Below, one piece after another: positions 9,581 to 19,966 of a DNA stretch of 64,000 bases. This DNA is from JACVRW01 sp963746825. Lineage in GTDB: Bacteria > Actinomycetota > Thermoleophilia > Solirubrobacterales > Thermoleophilaceae. Below the pieces are notes generated by a model. That model saw nothing but the letters and a program-made list of their open reading frames with translations. It made no database searches and was not told the origin of the DNA. The stretch lies in the NCBI GenBank assembly GCA_963746825.1, contig CAVVCU010000018.1:62001-126000 (forward strand). Direction: 5' to 3'. The stretch's first letter is position 1. Every line of letters begins with the position of its first letter. The translations under genes and the position numbers were made by a program.

Positions 9581-10153
9581 ATGGAAATAGTTCTCGCCCG
9601 CCATGGCGAGACGGAGTGGAGTCGCGACCTCAAGCACACCGGTCGCACCGATCTCCCCTTGACGGACCACGGGCGCGCCGAGGCTGAGCGGCTGCGCCCG
9701 GGGTTCGCCGGGCGCGCGTTCACGCTGGTGCTTTCCAGTCCGCTCGAGCGCGCGCTCGACACCTGCCGGCTGTCGGGGCAGGGGGAGAGCGTGGAGCTCT
9801 CCGACGACCTGCTCGAATGGGACTACGGCGACTACGAGGGCATCACCACCGCCGAGATTCGCGAGGAGCGCCCGGACTTCTACCTGTGGCGCGACGGCTG
9901 TCCGGGGGGCGAGGGCGCGGCCGACGTGGGCGCCCGCGTCGACCGGGTCATCGCGCGGCTGCGCTCGCTCGACGGCGACGCCGTCCTCTTCTCACACGGC
10001 CACGTGCTGCGCGTGCTCACCGCACGCTGGCTGGGCCTCGGCGCCGAGTCCGGCGCCCTCTTCAAGCTCGACACCGGGACGCTGTCCGCGCTCGGCTACG
10101 AGCGGGAGACCCCGGTGATCACGCGGTGGAACTCGCCGGTTCCTTCCGCTTAG
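9581..10153 (+). CDS. Histidine phosphatase (phosphoglycerate-mutase-like) family protein
   Basis: A 190-residue enzyme starting at the ATG at 9581, with the catalytic RHG motif at residues 7-9 (IVLARHGETEWS). Other family marks are LTDHGRAEAERL, SSPLERALDTC, the second-acid region LLEWDYGDYEGIT and the C-terminal histidine SHGHVLRVLTARWLG. These cytosolic phosphatases act on small phosphorylated metabolites; the substrate here is unknown. It overlaps by 35 bp the 3' end of the convergent membrane-protein gene. Confidence 0.87.
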   Translation: MEIVLARHGETEWSRDLKHTGRTDLPLTDHGRAEAERLRPGFAGRAFTLVLSSPLERALDTCRLSGQGESVELSDDLLEWDYGDYEGITTAEIREERPDFYLWRDGCPGGEGAADVGARVDRVIARLRSLDGDAVLFSHGHVLRVLTARWLGLGAESGALFKLDTGTLSALGYERETPVITRWNSPVPSA

Positions 10154-10778
10154 GCGCCACCGCGCCGATCAGGGCGACCAGCGGAATGAACACGCCCACG
10201 ATGCCCGCCATCTTGCGCCCGCGCCGAAAGCACACGTAGGCCAGAGCCACGCCGGCCAGCTGGATGGGGATGACCAGCCATTCGTTGTTGCGCTGGGCGC
10301 CGGTCAGCACCAGGAACGCGTCCCACACGTCGATCCAGAAACGCAGCCCCAGCAACGCGACGAAGAGCAGGACCACCGTGATCATCACCGCGTGGATCGA
10401 CTGCTTGCCCTGCTTGGCCCAGTAGACGTCCTTGAGGGTCAGCCACAGGGCGAACTCGTCCATGGTCAGGCCCATGCCGATCCCGAACCCGATCGCCACC
10501 AGCTCGAACCACGGATCGGGGATCGCCGTGGCGATTCCCACGTAGCCCATCACCATCAGCAGCAGGATCCCCCAGAACATGTGGTGGATGTGGAGCCCGC
10601 CCTTGGTCTCCACGTTGCCGGGCCACCAGCTGATCTGGGCGCGGATCATGTGCGTGCTCGTCCGTATGAAGGCGAACGAGAACACGAAGGCCAGCAGGAT
10701 GAGGAAGTGAGTCTCCTTGCCCGGGACCTGGATGTGCTGGTCGTACGCCCGAGTTATGTCGTCCCAGAACTGTCCCAC
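10119..10778 (-). CDS. Multi-pass membrane protein of unknown function
   Basis: About 219 residues with five or six hydrophobic segments, for example THFLILLAFVFSFAFIRTST, FWGILLLMVMGYVGIATAIP, MITVVLLFVALLGLRFWIDV and IPIQLAGVALAYVCFRRG. A polar His-rich patch (GGLHIHHM) precedes the second segment and an acidic patch (MGLTMDEFALWLTLKDVYW) lies in the middle. I do not recognise the family. I used the GTG at 10778 (VGQFWDDITRAYDQH) because a longer version would overlap the divergent antiporter gene. Confidence 0.65.
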   Translation of the reverse strand: MGQFWDDITRAYDQHIQVPGKETHFLILLAFVFSFAFIRTSTHMIRAQISWWPGNVETKGGLHIHHMFWGILLLMVMGYVGIATAIPDPWFELVAIGFGIGMGLTMDEFALWLTLKDVYWAKQGKQSIHAVMITVVLLFVALLGLRFWIDVWDAFLVLTGAQRNNEWLVIPIQLAGVALAYVCFRRGRKMAGIVGVFIPLVALIGAVAPKRKEPASSTA

Positions 10779-10789
10779 GCCTGCAGCCG

Positions 10790-12006
10790 ATGGTGTCAGA
10801 CTCGCGCCCCATCGAAGGGCTGGATTACGGCAACCTCCTGATCGCGATGGCCGCGGCCACCGTTTCGCCACTCGTAGTCGATCTCCTACCGCTGCCCGCC
10901 ATCCCGCCGATCGTGATCGAGATCCTGGCCGGGATCATGATCGGCCCGCAGGTGCTCAATTTGGTGGAGGTGGACGCCCCGCTCGAGGTGTTCTCGCAGA
11001 TCGGGCTCGTGTTCCTCTTCTTCCTGGCCGGGCTGGAGATCGCGTTCGACGCTCGGGGAGACCGCCATCTGGGACCGGTGGCCGCGGCCTTCGGCATGGC
11101 GCTGGTGCTGGCGGTCATCGTGGCGCTCGGCTTCGACGCCGCCGGCCTGGCCGACACGCCGCTGCTGGTGGCCATCATCCTGGCCGCCACTTCCTTCGGG
11201 ATCGTGGTGGCGGTGCTCAAGGACGCGGGTCAGACCGGCACTGCCTTCGGGCAGCTCGTGATTGCGGGAGCGTCGATCGCCGACTTCGCCACGGTGATCA
11301 TGCTGTCGCTGTTCTTCTCCTCCTCGGGGGCCAGCGTCGAGAACACCGCGATGTTGCTGGGCCTGTTCTTCCTGCTCGTGGCGGTGCTCGGCCTCGTGCT
11401 CGTTGGGGCGCGCACGTCGGGCGCGATCCGCGCGGCCGTCGGGCGCATGCACCGCACGAGTGCCCAGATCAGCGTGCGCATCGCGTTCGTCCTGCTCGCC
11501 GTGCTGGTTTTCTTCGCCGGGCGCTTCGGCCTCGAGGTGGTGCTGGGCGCGTTCATGGCCGGCGCCATGGTCAGCCTGGTCGACCGCGACAAGGCGGTGG
11601 CGAAGACCGGCCTGCAGGAGAAGCTCGAGGGAATCGGCTTCGGGATCTTCATTCCCATCTTCTTCGTGGTCGCCGGCGTGAAGCTCGACCTGGACGCTCT
11701 GTTCTCCTCGTTTGACACGATGGTGCTCGTACCGCTCACCGTGACCGCTCTGTTGCTCATACGTGGCGTGCCCGCCGCGCTCTATCGCCGCTTCCTGTCG
11801 CGCCCCAAGACGATCGCCGCGGGGCTGCTGCAGGCCACCTCGCTCTCCTTCATCGTGCCGGCCACCCAGATCGGCGTGGAGCTGGGCAAGATCACCACGG
11901 CCACCGCGGCCGGACTGGTGGCCGGGCGGGCTGGTGAGCGTGCTGCTGTTCCCCGTGCTCGCCCTGCGCTTCATGGGCTGGGACCGAGGAAGGGCGGCCG
12001 GCGTGA
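10790..12006 (+). CDS. CPA2-family monovalent cation:proton antiporter (frameshifted near 3' end)
   Basis: A hydrophobic transporter with about twelve membrane segments. It opens with PLPAIPPIVIEILAGIMIGP, then FFLAGLEIAFD, and contains IILAATSFGIVVAVLKDAG and the core region GLEVVLGAFMAGAMVSLVDR typical of KefB/NapA-like exchangers. It exchanges Na+ or K+ for H+ across the membrane. The frame changes at about 11922-11932 in a GGGCGGG run, where GLVAG continues as GLVSVLLFPVLALRFMG. A stop at 12004-12006 in the third frame would give the usual GTGA overlap with cydA, implying a second indel. Neither shift need be biological. No regulatory RCK domain is present. Confidence 0.78.
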
Positions 12007-13304
12007 TCGACGGCGCCCTGGGCGGGCCGGTCGACCAGGAGTACCTCCTGCAGGCGCGCCAGATGCAGGCGATGTCCTTCATCGTCCACATCCCGCTCGT
12101 CTGCTTCGGCATCGCCTTCCCCGCCATGGTCCTGTTCCTCGAGGGCCTGTGGCTGCGCACGGGCGACCCGCTCTACAAGCTGCTGGCCAAGCGCTGGTCG
12201 AAGGCGATGGTGCTGCTGTTCGCGGTGGGCGTCGTGACCGGCACGATCCTCTCGTTCGAGATGGGCCTGCTCTGGCCCGAGTTCATGGCCACCTTCGGCG
12301 ACGTGTTCGGGCTGGCCTTCGGGATCGAGGGCTTCTCGTTCTTCATCGAGGCGATCTTCATCGCCATCTACGTCTACGGCTGGGACCGCCTGCCGCCCCG
12401 CGTGCATCTGGCCGCGGGCGTGCCGATGGTGCTGGCCGGCATCACCGGCTCGTTCATGGTGATCGCGGTCAACGGCTGGATGAACCAGCCCACCGGCTTT
12501 CGCATCCAGGGCGGCGAGGTGGTGGACATCGAGCCGTGGACCGCGCTGCTGAACTCGAACCTCTGGCACGAGTTCGTGCACATGTACCTGGCCGGGTTCA
12601 TCGTGGCCGGGTTCCTGGTGGCCGGCGTGTACGCCTACGGCTGGCTGAAGGGCCGTCGCGAGCGCCACCAGCGCGTCGCGCTGGTGGTGGCGCTGACCGT
12701 CGCGGCGCTCGCCACCCCGGCGCAGCTGCTGGTGGGGGACTGGGCCGCGCGCACCGTGGCCGAGCGCCAGCCCGTCAAGCTCGCGGCCTTCGAGGGCCTC
12801 GAGAAGACGACCAAGGGAGCCCCGTTCAGCCTGCCGGGCGGCATCGAGATTCCCGACCTGCTCTCGCTGCTCGCCTTCCACGATCCCAACGCGACGGTCA
12901 AGGGGCTCGACATCGTGCCGCCGGACGAGCGGCCGCCGGTGGGGATCGTGAAGCTCTCCTTCCGCACCATGGTCGCCATCGGCAGCGCGCTCGCGGCGCT
13001 CGGCGGGTGGTTTCTGCTGATTTGGTGGCGCCGCGGTCGCCTGCCCGCCACGGCGTGGTTCTACCGCGCGCTCGTGTTGGCTGGGCCGCTGGCGCTCGTG
13101 GCGCTGGTCGCCGGCTGGATCACCACCGAGGTGGGGCGCCAGCCCTGGGTGGTCTACGAGGTCATGCGCACCGAGCAGGCGGTGACGGGGGCCGGCGGCA
13201 TCCCGGTGGGCTTCGCGGCGCTGGCGCTCATCTACGCCGGTCTGATCGCCCTGGCCGCGGTCATGCTGCGCAGGCTGGGGAAGCAGCCGTTCCATGCTTC
13301 CTGA
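12003..13304 (+). CDS. cydA: Cytochrome bd ubiquinol oxidase subunit I
   Basis: About 433 residues. Family marks: LLQARQMQAMSFIVHIPLV with the heme-b595 histidine near the N-terminus, LSFEMGLLWPEFMATFG, FFIEAIFIAIYVYGW, the Q-loop region beginning GFRIQGGEV, heme-ligand helix LWHEFVHMYLAGF and the signature GRQPWVVYEVMRTEQAV. With subunit II it reduces O2 to water using quinol, with high oxygen affinity. I placed the start at the GTG at 12003. The short-Q-loop form fits actinobacterial bd oxidases. It sits directly behind the antiporter and overlaps cydB by 11 bp; no cydDC genes are in the window. Confidence 0.9.
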   Translation: MIDGALGGPVDQEYLLQARQMQAMSFIVHIPLVCFGIAFPAMVLFLEGLWLRTGDPLYKLLAKRWSKAMVLLFAVGVVTGTILSFEMGLLWPEFMATFGDVFGLAFGIEGFSFFIEAIFIAIYVYGWDRLPPRVHLAAGVPMVLAGITGSFMVIAVNGWMNQPTGFRIQGGEVVDIEPWTALLNSNLWHEFVHMYLAGFIVAGFLVAGVYAYGWLKGRRERHQRVALVVALTVAALATPAQLLVGDWAARTVAERQPVKLAAFEGLEKTTKGAPFSLPGGIEIPDLLSLLAFHDPNATVKGLDIVPPDERPPVGIVKLSFRTMVAIGSALAALGGWFLLIWWRRGRLPATAWFYRALVLAGPLALVALVAGWITTEVGRQPWVVYEVMRTEQAVTGAGGIPVGFAALALIYAGLIALAAVMLRRLGKQPFHAS

Positions 13305-14313
13305 GCTGACCATCGCGCTGGCGCTGCTGGCCCTTACCGGCTACGTGGTGCTGGGTGGCGCGGACTTCGGGGCCGGCTTCTGGGATCTCACCGCCGGCGG
13401 GGCGGAGCGCGGCGCGCCGGTGCGGGCGGCAATCAAGCGCTCGATGGCACCGGTGTGGGAGGCCAACCACGTGTGGCTGATCTTCGTGCTGGTGATTCTC
13501 TGGACCGCCTTCCCGGAGGCCTTCGGCTCGATCATGTCGACCCTGGCCGTGCCCATCTTCCTCGCCGGGCTTGGGATCGTCCTGCGCGGCGGCGCCTTTG
13601 GGCTCAAGGGCGAGGCCGCGACCATCGCCGAAGCCCGCGCGCTTGGCGCGACCTTCGCCTTCTCCTCGGTGCTCGTGCCCTTCTTCTTCGGTTGCGCAAT
13701 CGGTGCGATCGCCGCCGGAAAGGTGCCGGTGGGCAACGCCACCGGCGATGCCTTCGCGAGCTGGACCGGCCCCATCTCGCTCCTCATCGGCGTGATGTCG
13801 GTGGCCGCGGGCGCGCACGTGGCCGCGGTGTTCCTGGGGGCGGACTCACAGCGCGCCGGGCAGCCCGAGCTCGTCCGCGCCTTTCGGACCCGCGCCCTGG
13901 GCTCGGGCGCGGTGACCGGGATGCTGGCCATCGCCGGCCTGGCCGTGGTCAGCTCCGACGCCCCGGATCTCTACGACGGCCTCACCTCGGGTCTCGGCCT
14001 GGTCTGCGTGCTGGGATCGGCCGTCGCTGGACTCGTGACCCTGGCCCTCGAGTGGACCGAGCGCTTCGAGCTCGCGCGCTACAGCGCAGCCGCCGCGGTC
14101 GCCGCCATCGTGGCCGGCTGGGCCGCCGCCCAGGAGCCCTACCTGCTCCCCGGGGAGCTGACCGTGACCGCCGCGGCCGCGCCCGACGCGACGCTGGCCG
14201 CTCTGCTCATCGTCTCCGGCGTGGGCCTGCTGGTGCTGATACCCGCGCTGGTGTGGCTCTTCCGCCTGGCCGTGAGCGGGCGCCTCGCCTACGAGGACAA
14301 GCCGCGGCCGTGA
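13294..14313 (+). CDS. cydB: Cytochrome bd ubiquinol oxidase subunit II
   Basis: A 339-residue membrane protein starting MLPELTIALALLALTGYVV, followed by the subunit II signature LGGADFGAGFWDL and APVWEANHVWLIFVLVILW, FPEAFGSIMSTLAVP. About eight to nine membrane helices. It partners CydA in the quinol oxidase. The length equals the usual 330-380 residues. It overlaps cydA by 11 bp and its TGA overlaps the GTG of a small membrane-protein gene, so the three form one operon. Confidence 0.93.
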   Translation: MLPELTIALALLALTGYVVLGGADFGAGFWDLTAGGAERGAPVRAAIKRSMAPVWEANHVWLIFVLVILWTAFPEAFGSIMSTLAVPIFLAGLGIVLRGGAFGLKGEAATIAEARALGATFAFSSVLVPFFFGCAIGAIAAGKVPVGNATGDAFASWTGPISLLIGVMSVAAGAHVAAVFLGADSQRAGQPELVRAFRTRALGSGAVTGMLAIAGLAVVSSDAPDLYDGLTSGLGLVCVLGSAVAGLVTLALEWTERFELARYSAAAAVAAIVAGWAAAQEPYLLPGELTVTAAAAPDATLAALLIVSGVGLLVLIPALVWLFRLAVSGRLAYEDKPRP

Positions 14314-14483
14314 GCCGGCTCGACATCGCCACCGCCGTGTTGTTCGTGCTTGGCGCCGGGCTGCTCTTTCCCTTCGACAGCACCATCACGATCACGCTCG
14401 GGGTGCTGTTCCTGCTCGCCTTCGTGGTCTGCGGTCTGTTCGCGCTGGCAAGCCCGGAGCGATTGGGGCGCTTGAAGGAGTAG
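14310..14483 (+). CDS. Small two-helix membrane protein coupled to cydAB
   Basis: A 57-residue protein read from a GTG that overlaps the cydB stop (GTGA). Two hydrophobic segments, about residues 6-22 (IATAVLFVLGAGLLFPF) and 28-48 (ITLGVLFLLAFVVCGLFALA), are joined by a short polar turn; the tail is basic (SPERLGRLKE). In proteobacteria a small subunit (CydX/CydS, single helix) stabilises the heme sites of bd oxidases. By position this protein could play such a role, but it has two helices and no sequence resemblance I can show. Confidence 0.7.
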   Translation: MSRLDIATAVLFVLGAGLLFPFDSTITITLGVLFLLAFVVCGLFALASPERLGRLKE

Positions 14484-14495
14484 GGCCAGTCGGCG

Positions 14496-17400
14496 TCATC
14501 CCTCGGCCACCTGCTCGAGCTCGGCTTGAAGTCCGTCGCGCGCAGCGGCGAAAGCCGCCTCGATCAGCTCGGCCAGCTCGGGCGCGCCGTCGAGCGAGCC
14601 GTCCGCCGCGCGCAGCTCGAGGTCACGGCACAGCGCCGCCATCCTCGCGGCCGCCAGGGTCTGGGCGCTGCCCTTGAGCGCATGCGCGACCTTGCGGGTC
14701 TCCGTGACGTCGCCCGCCTCCACGGCGGTGCGCAGGTCCTCCAGCCGGCCAGGCGTGTGACTGACGAAGATCTCGACCAGCTGAGGCAGCACGTCCGACT
14801 CGCCCAGATCCCGGCGCAGGCGCTCGAGGGCGGCGGCATCCACGGGCGCCTTCTCCTCGCCGGAGTAGACCTCGGCCGGAGCCAGGCGATCCAGCACGGT
14901 GACCATCTGCCCGGTCGGCGCCCAGCGCGCGAGCGTCGCATCGAAGGCCAGGCTGTCCAGCGGCTTGGCCAGATAGTCGTCCATCCCGGCGGCCAGACAG
15001 CGCTCGCGGTCGCCGCTCATGGAATGGGCGGTCATCGCCACGATCGGGGTGCGCCGCGAGCGGTCGGCCTCGAGGTCGCGGATCGCGCGGGTGGCGCCGT
15101 AGCCATCCAGCTCGGGCATCTGGCAGTCCATCAGGACCAGGTCGTAGTCGGCCTCGGTGACTGCGCGCACCGCCTCCCGCCCGTTGGCCGCTACGCCCAC
15201 GTCGTATCCGCGCTTCTGCAGCATGTGCACGGCCAGCATCTGGTTGACCTCGTTGTCCTCGGCCACCAGCACACGCGGCTCCTGGCCGGCGGCGGGGGAG
15301 GGGTCGGGCGCCCGGTCCGGCGCCGTCGCGGCCACGGGGCCGCGCGCGCGCTGGACCAGCGCCTCGTAGAGCGTGGCGCGACGGACGGGCTTGGAGAGGT
15401 AGTCGTCGAATCCGGCCCGGCGCGCCGTCGTGCGGTCGTCGACCCCGGAGCTGAGCATGATCATGTGGGTGTCGCGCAGGCGCGGCTCGGCGCGCACCTT
15501 CTGGGCCAGCTCGGCCCCCGTGAGCCCGGGCAGGTTCATGTGGACCACGGCGCTCTCGAATGGGCTCCCCGGCCCGGGCGGACTCGCGCATCAGCGCGAG
15601 CGCCTCGTGGCCGTCCTGCGCCACCGTGGCCTGCATACCCCAGCTCTGGGCGTGGTGGACGAGGATGCGGCGGCTCGTCTGGTTCTGGTCGACCATGAGC
15701 ACGCGCACCCCATGGAGATCGGCGCGAGCCTGAAAGGCCTCGAGGTCGGCGGGATCGGTCGCCGAGAGCTGGAAGGGCAGGGTCACGTGGAAGACGGAGC
15801 CGCGTCCGGGCGTGCTGGTCGCGCCGATCTCACCCCCCATCAGCTCCGTGAGCTGGCGGGCGATCGTGAGCCCGAGGCCGGTTCCGCCGTACCTGCGGGT
15901 GGTGGAGGAGTCGGCCTGCTCGAACGAATCGAACAGCCGCTCCAGCTGCGCGGGCTCGATGCCGATGCCGGTGTCGCTCACCTCGAAGCGCACGACGGTT
16001 CGGTCTCCGGCTGAGGCGGTCTGGCCCACGCGCACGCTCACCTCTCCCGCGTGCGTGAACTTGAGGGCGTTCGACACGAGGTTGGTGAGGACCTGGCGCG
16101 TCCTCACCTCGTCGCCGCGCACGACACCCGGGATGCTCGAATCCACCAGAGCCGTGAGCTGCAGGCCGCTCTCGTGGGCTCGTCCCGACATCAGCTCGCA
16201 CACGTCCTCGACGAGCTCGCCGAGGCGGAAGTCGCTGCGATGCATCTGCAGCTTGCCCGCCTCGATCTTGGACAGGTCGAGCACGTCGTTGACGAGCGCG
16301 ACGAGCGTCTCGCCCGACGAGCGCGCCAGCTCGGCGTACTCGCGCTGCTCGCTGTCGAGGTCGCTTTCGAGCAGCAGCTCGGTCATCCCGATCAGGCCAT
16401 GCATCGGAGTGCGGATCTCGTGGCTCATGTTGGCCAGGAACTCGGACTTCATCCGGGTGGCCGAGAGCGCCTGGTCGCGGGCCCGCGCCAGCTCGAGCTC
16501 GGAGCGCTTGCGCTCGGTGATGTCGGTGGCCATGGAGCACACGCCGTAGGGCTCGCCGCTCGCATCGATGCAGCGGAAACCTGACGGTGAGGAAGGTCCG
16601 GGTGCTGCCTCCGACTTCGAATTCGCTCTCCAGCTCGAGCGTCTTGGCGGACTCGAGCACGCGCCGGTCGTTGGCCACTGCCCGGGCGGCCACGTCCGCG
16701 GGCGCGAGGTCCTGAGCGGTCTTCCCGCGCAGACTCTTCGGGTGCTCTGTCGACGAGCCGGGCGAAGGCCTTGTTGGCGAGCAGGAAACGGCCCTCGGAA
16801 TCCTTGACCGAGATGAGCGCGGTGGCGTTGTCGAGGATGGCCTGAAGGAGGTCGCGGTTGGCGGCCAGCGCCCGCTCGGTGCGCCGGCGCTCGGCGAACA
16901 GCCCGACCTCGGTGCCGACCTGCTCGAGCGTCTCGATCAGCTCGGTGGCCGGCCGCTCGATCCGGTTTCCGAAGAACTCGACCACCCCGAGGCAGCGGTC
17001 GTCGACCACCATCGGCACCACGATCGCCGAGCGCAGGTCGACACCGTCGATCAGCGCGTGCCGCACGAAACGCGAATCAGCCGCGCAGTCCTCGATCCAT
17101 TCGGCGCTGCCGCTCTCCCACACGAAGCCCGGCAGGCCCTTCCCGGGTGGGAAGGTCCGGTCGCTGTAGAGCCGGCGAAAGCGCTCGTTGATGTCCGGCG
17201 AGCGTGCCCAGGACGAGGCGAGCTCGAGCGCATCGGCCCGCTCGTTCTCGAGCCAGACGATGCCGAGGCCGAAGTCGAGGCCCTCGCACAGTTCCCGCAG
17301 CACCGCGGGCAGCGCGTGGCGGCCCAGCGAGAAGCGAGAGAGGGCCTGGGTGGCCCGGTACTTGGCGGCCGACAGGCGCGCGGCCGTCTTCTGGCCGGTG

Positions 17401-18642
17401 ATGTCGCGCATGATCCCGGTGAAGAAAGGGCCGTCCTCGTTGGCCCACGTGCTGAGTGAGAGCTCGAGAGGGAACTCGGCCCCCTCGCGGGTGAGGCCGA
17501 CAAGCTCCAGGGTCTGGCCGATGATGCTCGGAGGGCCGCCTTCGGCGAAGCGTTTCAGCCCGGCGAGATGGGCCTCCCGGTAGCGCTCGGGCATCAACAC
17601 CGTGAGGGCCTCGCCGAGCAGCTCCTCGGGCGACCAGCCGAAGGTGCGCTGGGTGGCCGCGTTGGCGAAGACGATGCGCCCGGTCGAATCGGCGGAGACG
17701 ATCGCCTCCACGGCGCTCTCGGCCAGCGCGCGGTATCGCGTCTCGGAGGTCTCCAGCGCCGACGCGGTACGCAGGCGCCGTGCCTCCGCCCCGTCGATGG
17801 AGCGGGCGAACGAGTAGACGCTGGCCACCGAGATGCCGATGATCGCCAACAGGAACAACCACACGCTCACGTGGCTCTCGACGAGCCCGAAGTGCTCGGC
17901 CTCGAAGCGCAAGAGCCCGAGGACCATCGGGACCGCCACCACCACGGGCAGCAAGCCGCCGCGCCATCGCTCCACCGCTGGTGCGCGTGGCCATCAGACG
18001 AACCGGAGGACGCTCGGGACGGCTCATCAGCAGGCCCGCGCCCAGCAGGGCGAAGCCCACCGCCGTGGGCAGCGCCATCGTGGTCCACATCCCGAAGGTG
18101 TAGAGGCTCTCGATCCCGCTGACGTAGCCGATCACGCCGCCCAGCCCGACCAGCAGGACCGCCACGGACAGCCAGCTGGCGGGGTAGTGGCTGCCGCGGC
18201 GGGCGTCGAGCAGCCACACGGCCGGCGCGAAGCACATCAGGGCGATCGTGGTGGTGAGCGCCATGCGGTTGGGGAAGGGCGTGCCCACCGCGTCGTCTGG
18301 CTCGGCGAACAGCAGCTCGTCGACGCCCAGGTTGTAGCCGAAGACGTACTGGGTGAAGACGACGAGGCCGAGCAGCCCGGCGGCGCCCGCGGCCGCGCGG
18401 GCGCCGCGGGTATAGCGCACGCCGCCGCCGGGGCAGGCCACGAGCGCGAGGGCCACGGAGCAGAGCATCAGGCCCAGGGCGGAGTTGGCCTTCATCGTCA
18501 CCACGCCCGGCACGGCGCTCTTCAGCAGGTCGATGCCGAGCAGCCAGCCGCAGAGCGCGGTTGCGCCCGCGAGCAGCGTGAGCAGTGCGGCCGCACAGGC
18601 TGCCGCTTTGTAGCGCAGGACAAGTCGGGGATCGGGCTGCAT
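14496..18642 (-). pseudogene. Hybrid sensor histidine kinase (PAS-GAF-PAS-HK-REC-REC-HPt), four frameshifts
   Basis: Reading from 18642 leftwards and joining frames gives about 1380 residues. A membrane sensor comes first (residues about 1-235, seven or eight helices, MASE-like). PAS (YRALAESAVEAIVSADSTGR), GAF (ALPAVLRELCEGLDFGLGIV) and another PAS (LQAILDNATALISVKDSEGR) follow. Then HisKA with FLANMSHEIRTPMHGL (phospho-His about 741), HATPase (SNALKFTH, YGGTGLGLTIARQL), one receiver with a QNQTSRR start, a second receiver (VLVAEDNEVNQML, LVLMDCQMPELDG), and an HPt domain with VAHALKGSAQ. Frame changes lie near 17975, 16735, 16577 and 15558. With all domains well conserved, base indels in the assembly are as likely as loss of function. 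No cognate regulator is adjacent. Confidence 0.82.
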
Positions 18643-18705
18643 AGGGCGAGCTCGCCCCGGTTATTCGGCCGCGCGACGCCGCTCGTGAGCCGCTCGGAGG
18701 AGGGC

Positions 18706-19458
18706 TTAGAGGAACGCCTGCAGCGCGGTCGCGCTTCCCGCCACCACGAGCACGACGCCTATGGCCTGCGTCAGCCGATCCTCGCTCAGGCGACCGGTCA
18801 AACGCGCGCCCAGCAGAGCTCCGGGAATCGAGGCGCCGGCGCCCACGCCGAGCACCGTCCAGTCCACGCCGCTCGGGAGGTGGCCGAGCACGCCGGCCAC
18901 GCCCACCCAGAAGCCGACCGCCAGGTTCGTGCCCACCGCGCGCGCCGGAACCTCGCCCACCCAGCGCAGCAGCGCGGGCATGCGCAGGGCCCCCAGGATC
19001 AGCCCGACGAGCCCGCCGAGCAGCCCGATCGCGAGCCCCCAGATCGCGGCGGCGCGAAGGTTGAGCTCGCCCGAGCGATCCTCACGAGAGCCCGCGCGCC
19101 CGGGCCGGAGGAGATCGGCGCCGAAGGCCACGAGGGTCACGCCGATCACCAGCAGGAGCGCGTCCTCCGATATCGCCCCCGACACCAACCCGCCCACGAC
19201 CGCCCCGGCGATCGAGGCCGGCGCCATCCACCAGAACAGCCGCCAGTTGATGCGCCCCGCGCGAATGTGCGCCGCCGCCGCGGTGAACGCGGCCACGCCG
19301 GAGATGCCGAGGTTGGCGCCGGCGCCCGCCGCGGGGTTGCTCGCCACCAGCAGGACCAGCGGCAGGCGGATGTTGCCGAGCACGAGGCCAACCGTGCCGC
19401 CGGCCAGGGCGACGAGAAAGCACCACACGGCGAGCGCCGCCAGCTCGAGCGGATTCAC
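18706..19458 (-). CDS. TSUP (TauE/SafE) family permease
   Basis: 250 residues with seven or eight membrane helices and the internal duplication of the family: first half with ALAGGTVGLVLGNIRLPLVL and NLGISGVAAFTAAAAH, second half with GLLGGLVGLILGALRMPALL and VGTNLAVGFWVGVAGVLG. TSUP proteins move sulfite, sulfoacetate or other organic anions across the membrane. Nothing nearby defines the substrate. The start is a GTG at 19458. Confidence 0.85.
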   Translation of the reverse strand: MNPLELAALAVWCFLVALAGGTVGLVLGNIRLPLVLLVASNPAAGAGANLGISGVAAFTAAAAHIRAGRINWRLFWWMAPASIAGAVVGGLVSGAISEDALLLVIGVTLVAFGADLLRPGRAGSREDRSGELNLRAAAIWGLAIGLLGGLVGLILGALRMPALLRWVGEVPARAVGTNLAVGFWVGVAGVLGHLPSGVDWTVLGVGAGASIPGALLGARLTGRLSEDRLTQAIGVVLVVAGSATALQAFL

Positions 19459-19485
19459 GCGCCATAGTGTGGCGGGGGCCGGGCG

Positions 19486-19857
19486 TCAGGCGGTGACGTT
19501 CGTGTAGTCGGTGTGAGAGTCGACCTGCTTGCCGGCCAGGAGCCGGATGACCGAGATACCGGCGTAGCAGACGGAGCTGCTCGCGGGATCCATGGTCGCA
19601 CGCCAGCGCGTCGCAACCCGGTCGTCCTCGGCGATCAGGTCTTCGATCTTGACGTACAGACCGGGGTGTGCGCGGCGGCCCCCTGCCACCAGGCCGCGCA
19701 CACCCTCCGGTCCGTGGACCCCGCTCTCGATGCGCGGGACGCGGCCGACGTAGTCGGCGGCCACGAGCTCGTCGATCAGCTCCAGACGTCCTTCGTTTAG
19801 GACCGCCTCCACGAAGAGCCGGACCTTTCGCTTGTTGAGCTCGCTCGCGCTGTCCAC
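19486..19857 (-). CDS. SnoaL-like / ester cyclase family protein
   Basis: About 123 residues from the GTG at 19857. The NTF2-like fold is seen in NKRKVRLFVEAVLNEGRLEL, IDELVAADYVGRVP, the polyketide-cyclase-like segment EGVRGLVAGGRRAHPGLYVK and DRVATRWRATM. Members act on small molecules or have no known activity. An upstream in-frame GTG or TTG (within 30 bases) could extend it slightly. It is divergent from the LAL regulator at 19966, which could control it; that is positional inference. Confidence 0.7.
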   Translation of the reverse strand: MDSASELNKRKVRLFVEAVLNEGRLELIDELVAADYVGRVPRIESGVHGPEGVRGLVAGGRRAHPGLYVKIEDLIAEDDRVATRWRATMDPASSSVCYAGISVIRLLAGKQVDSHTDYTNVTA

Positions 19858-19953
19858 CGTAGGCACGATGTCGGCGAACAGCCGCGGCCACAAGGGAGGA
19901 ACCCCGAGTGTTTCCCCCCGGGTTTCAGCTCTGCCGTATGACCAACCGCGGTG

Positions 19954-19966
19954 TATGGTCGCGTCG
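19954..19966 (+). promoter_or_regulatory. -10 box with leaderless GTG start
   Basis: TATGGT (19954-19959) is followed by six bases and then GTG at 19966. This spacing places the transcription start at or next to the start codon and favours 19966 over the in-frame GTG at 19951. Confidence 0.5.

Noticed and set aside
10790..13309. Single 839-codon frame apparently fusing the antiporter to another protein
   Set aside because: After about 11930 the product turns into Arg/Gly/Ala-rich non-globular sequence while the neighbouring frame encodes real CydA; the apparent fusion comes from a frameshift.
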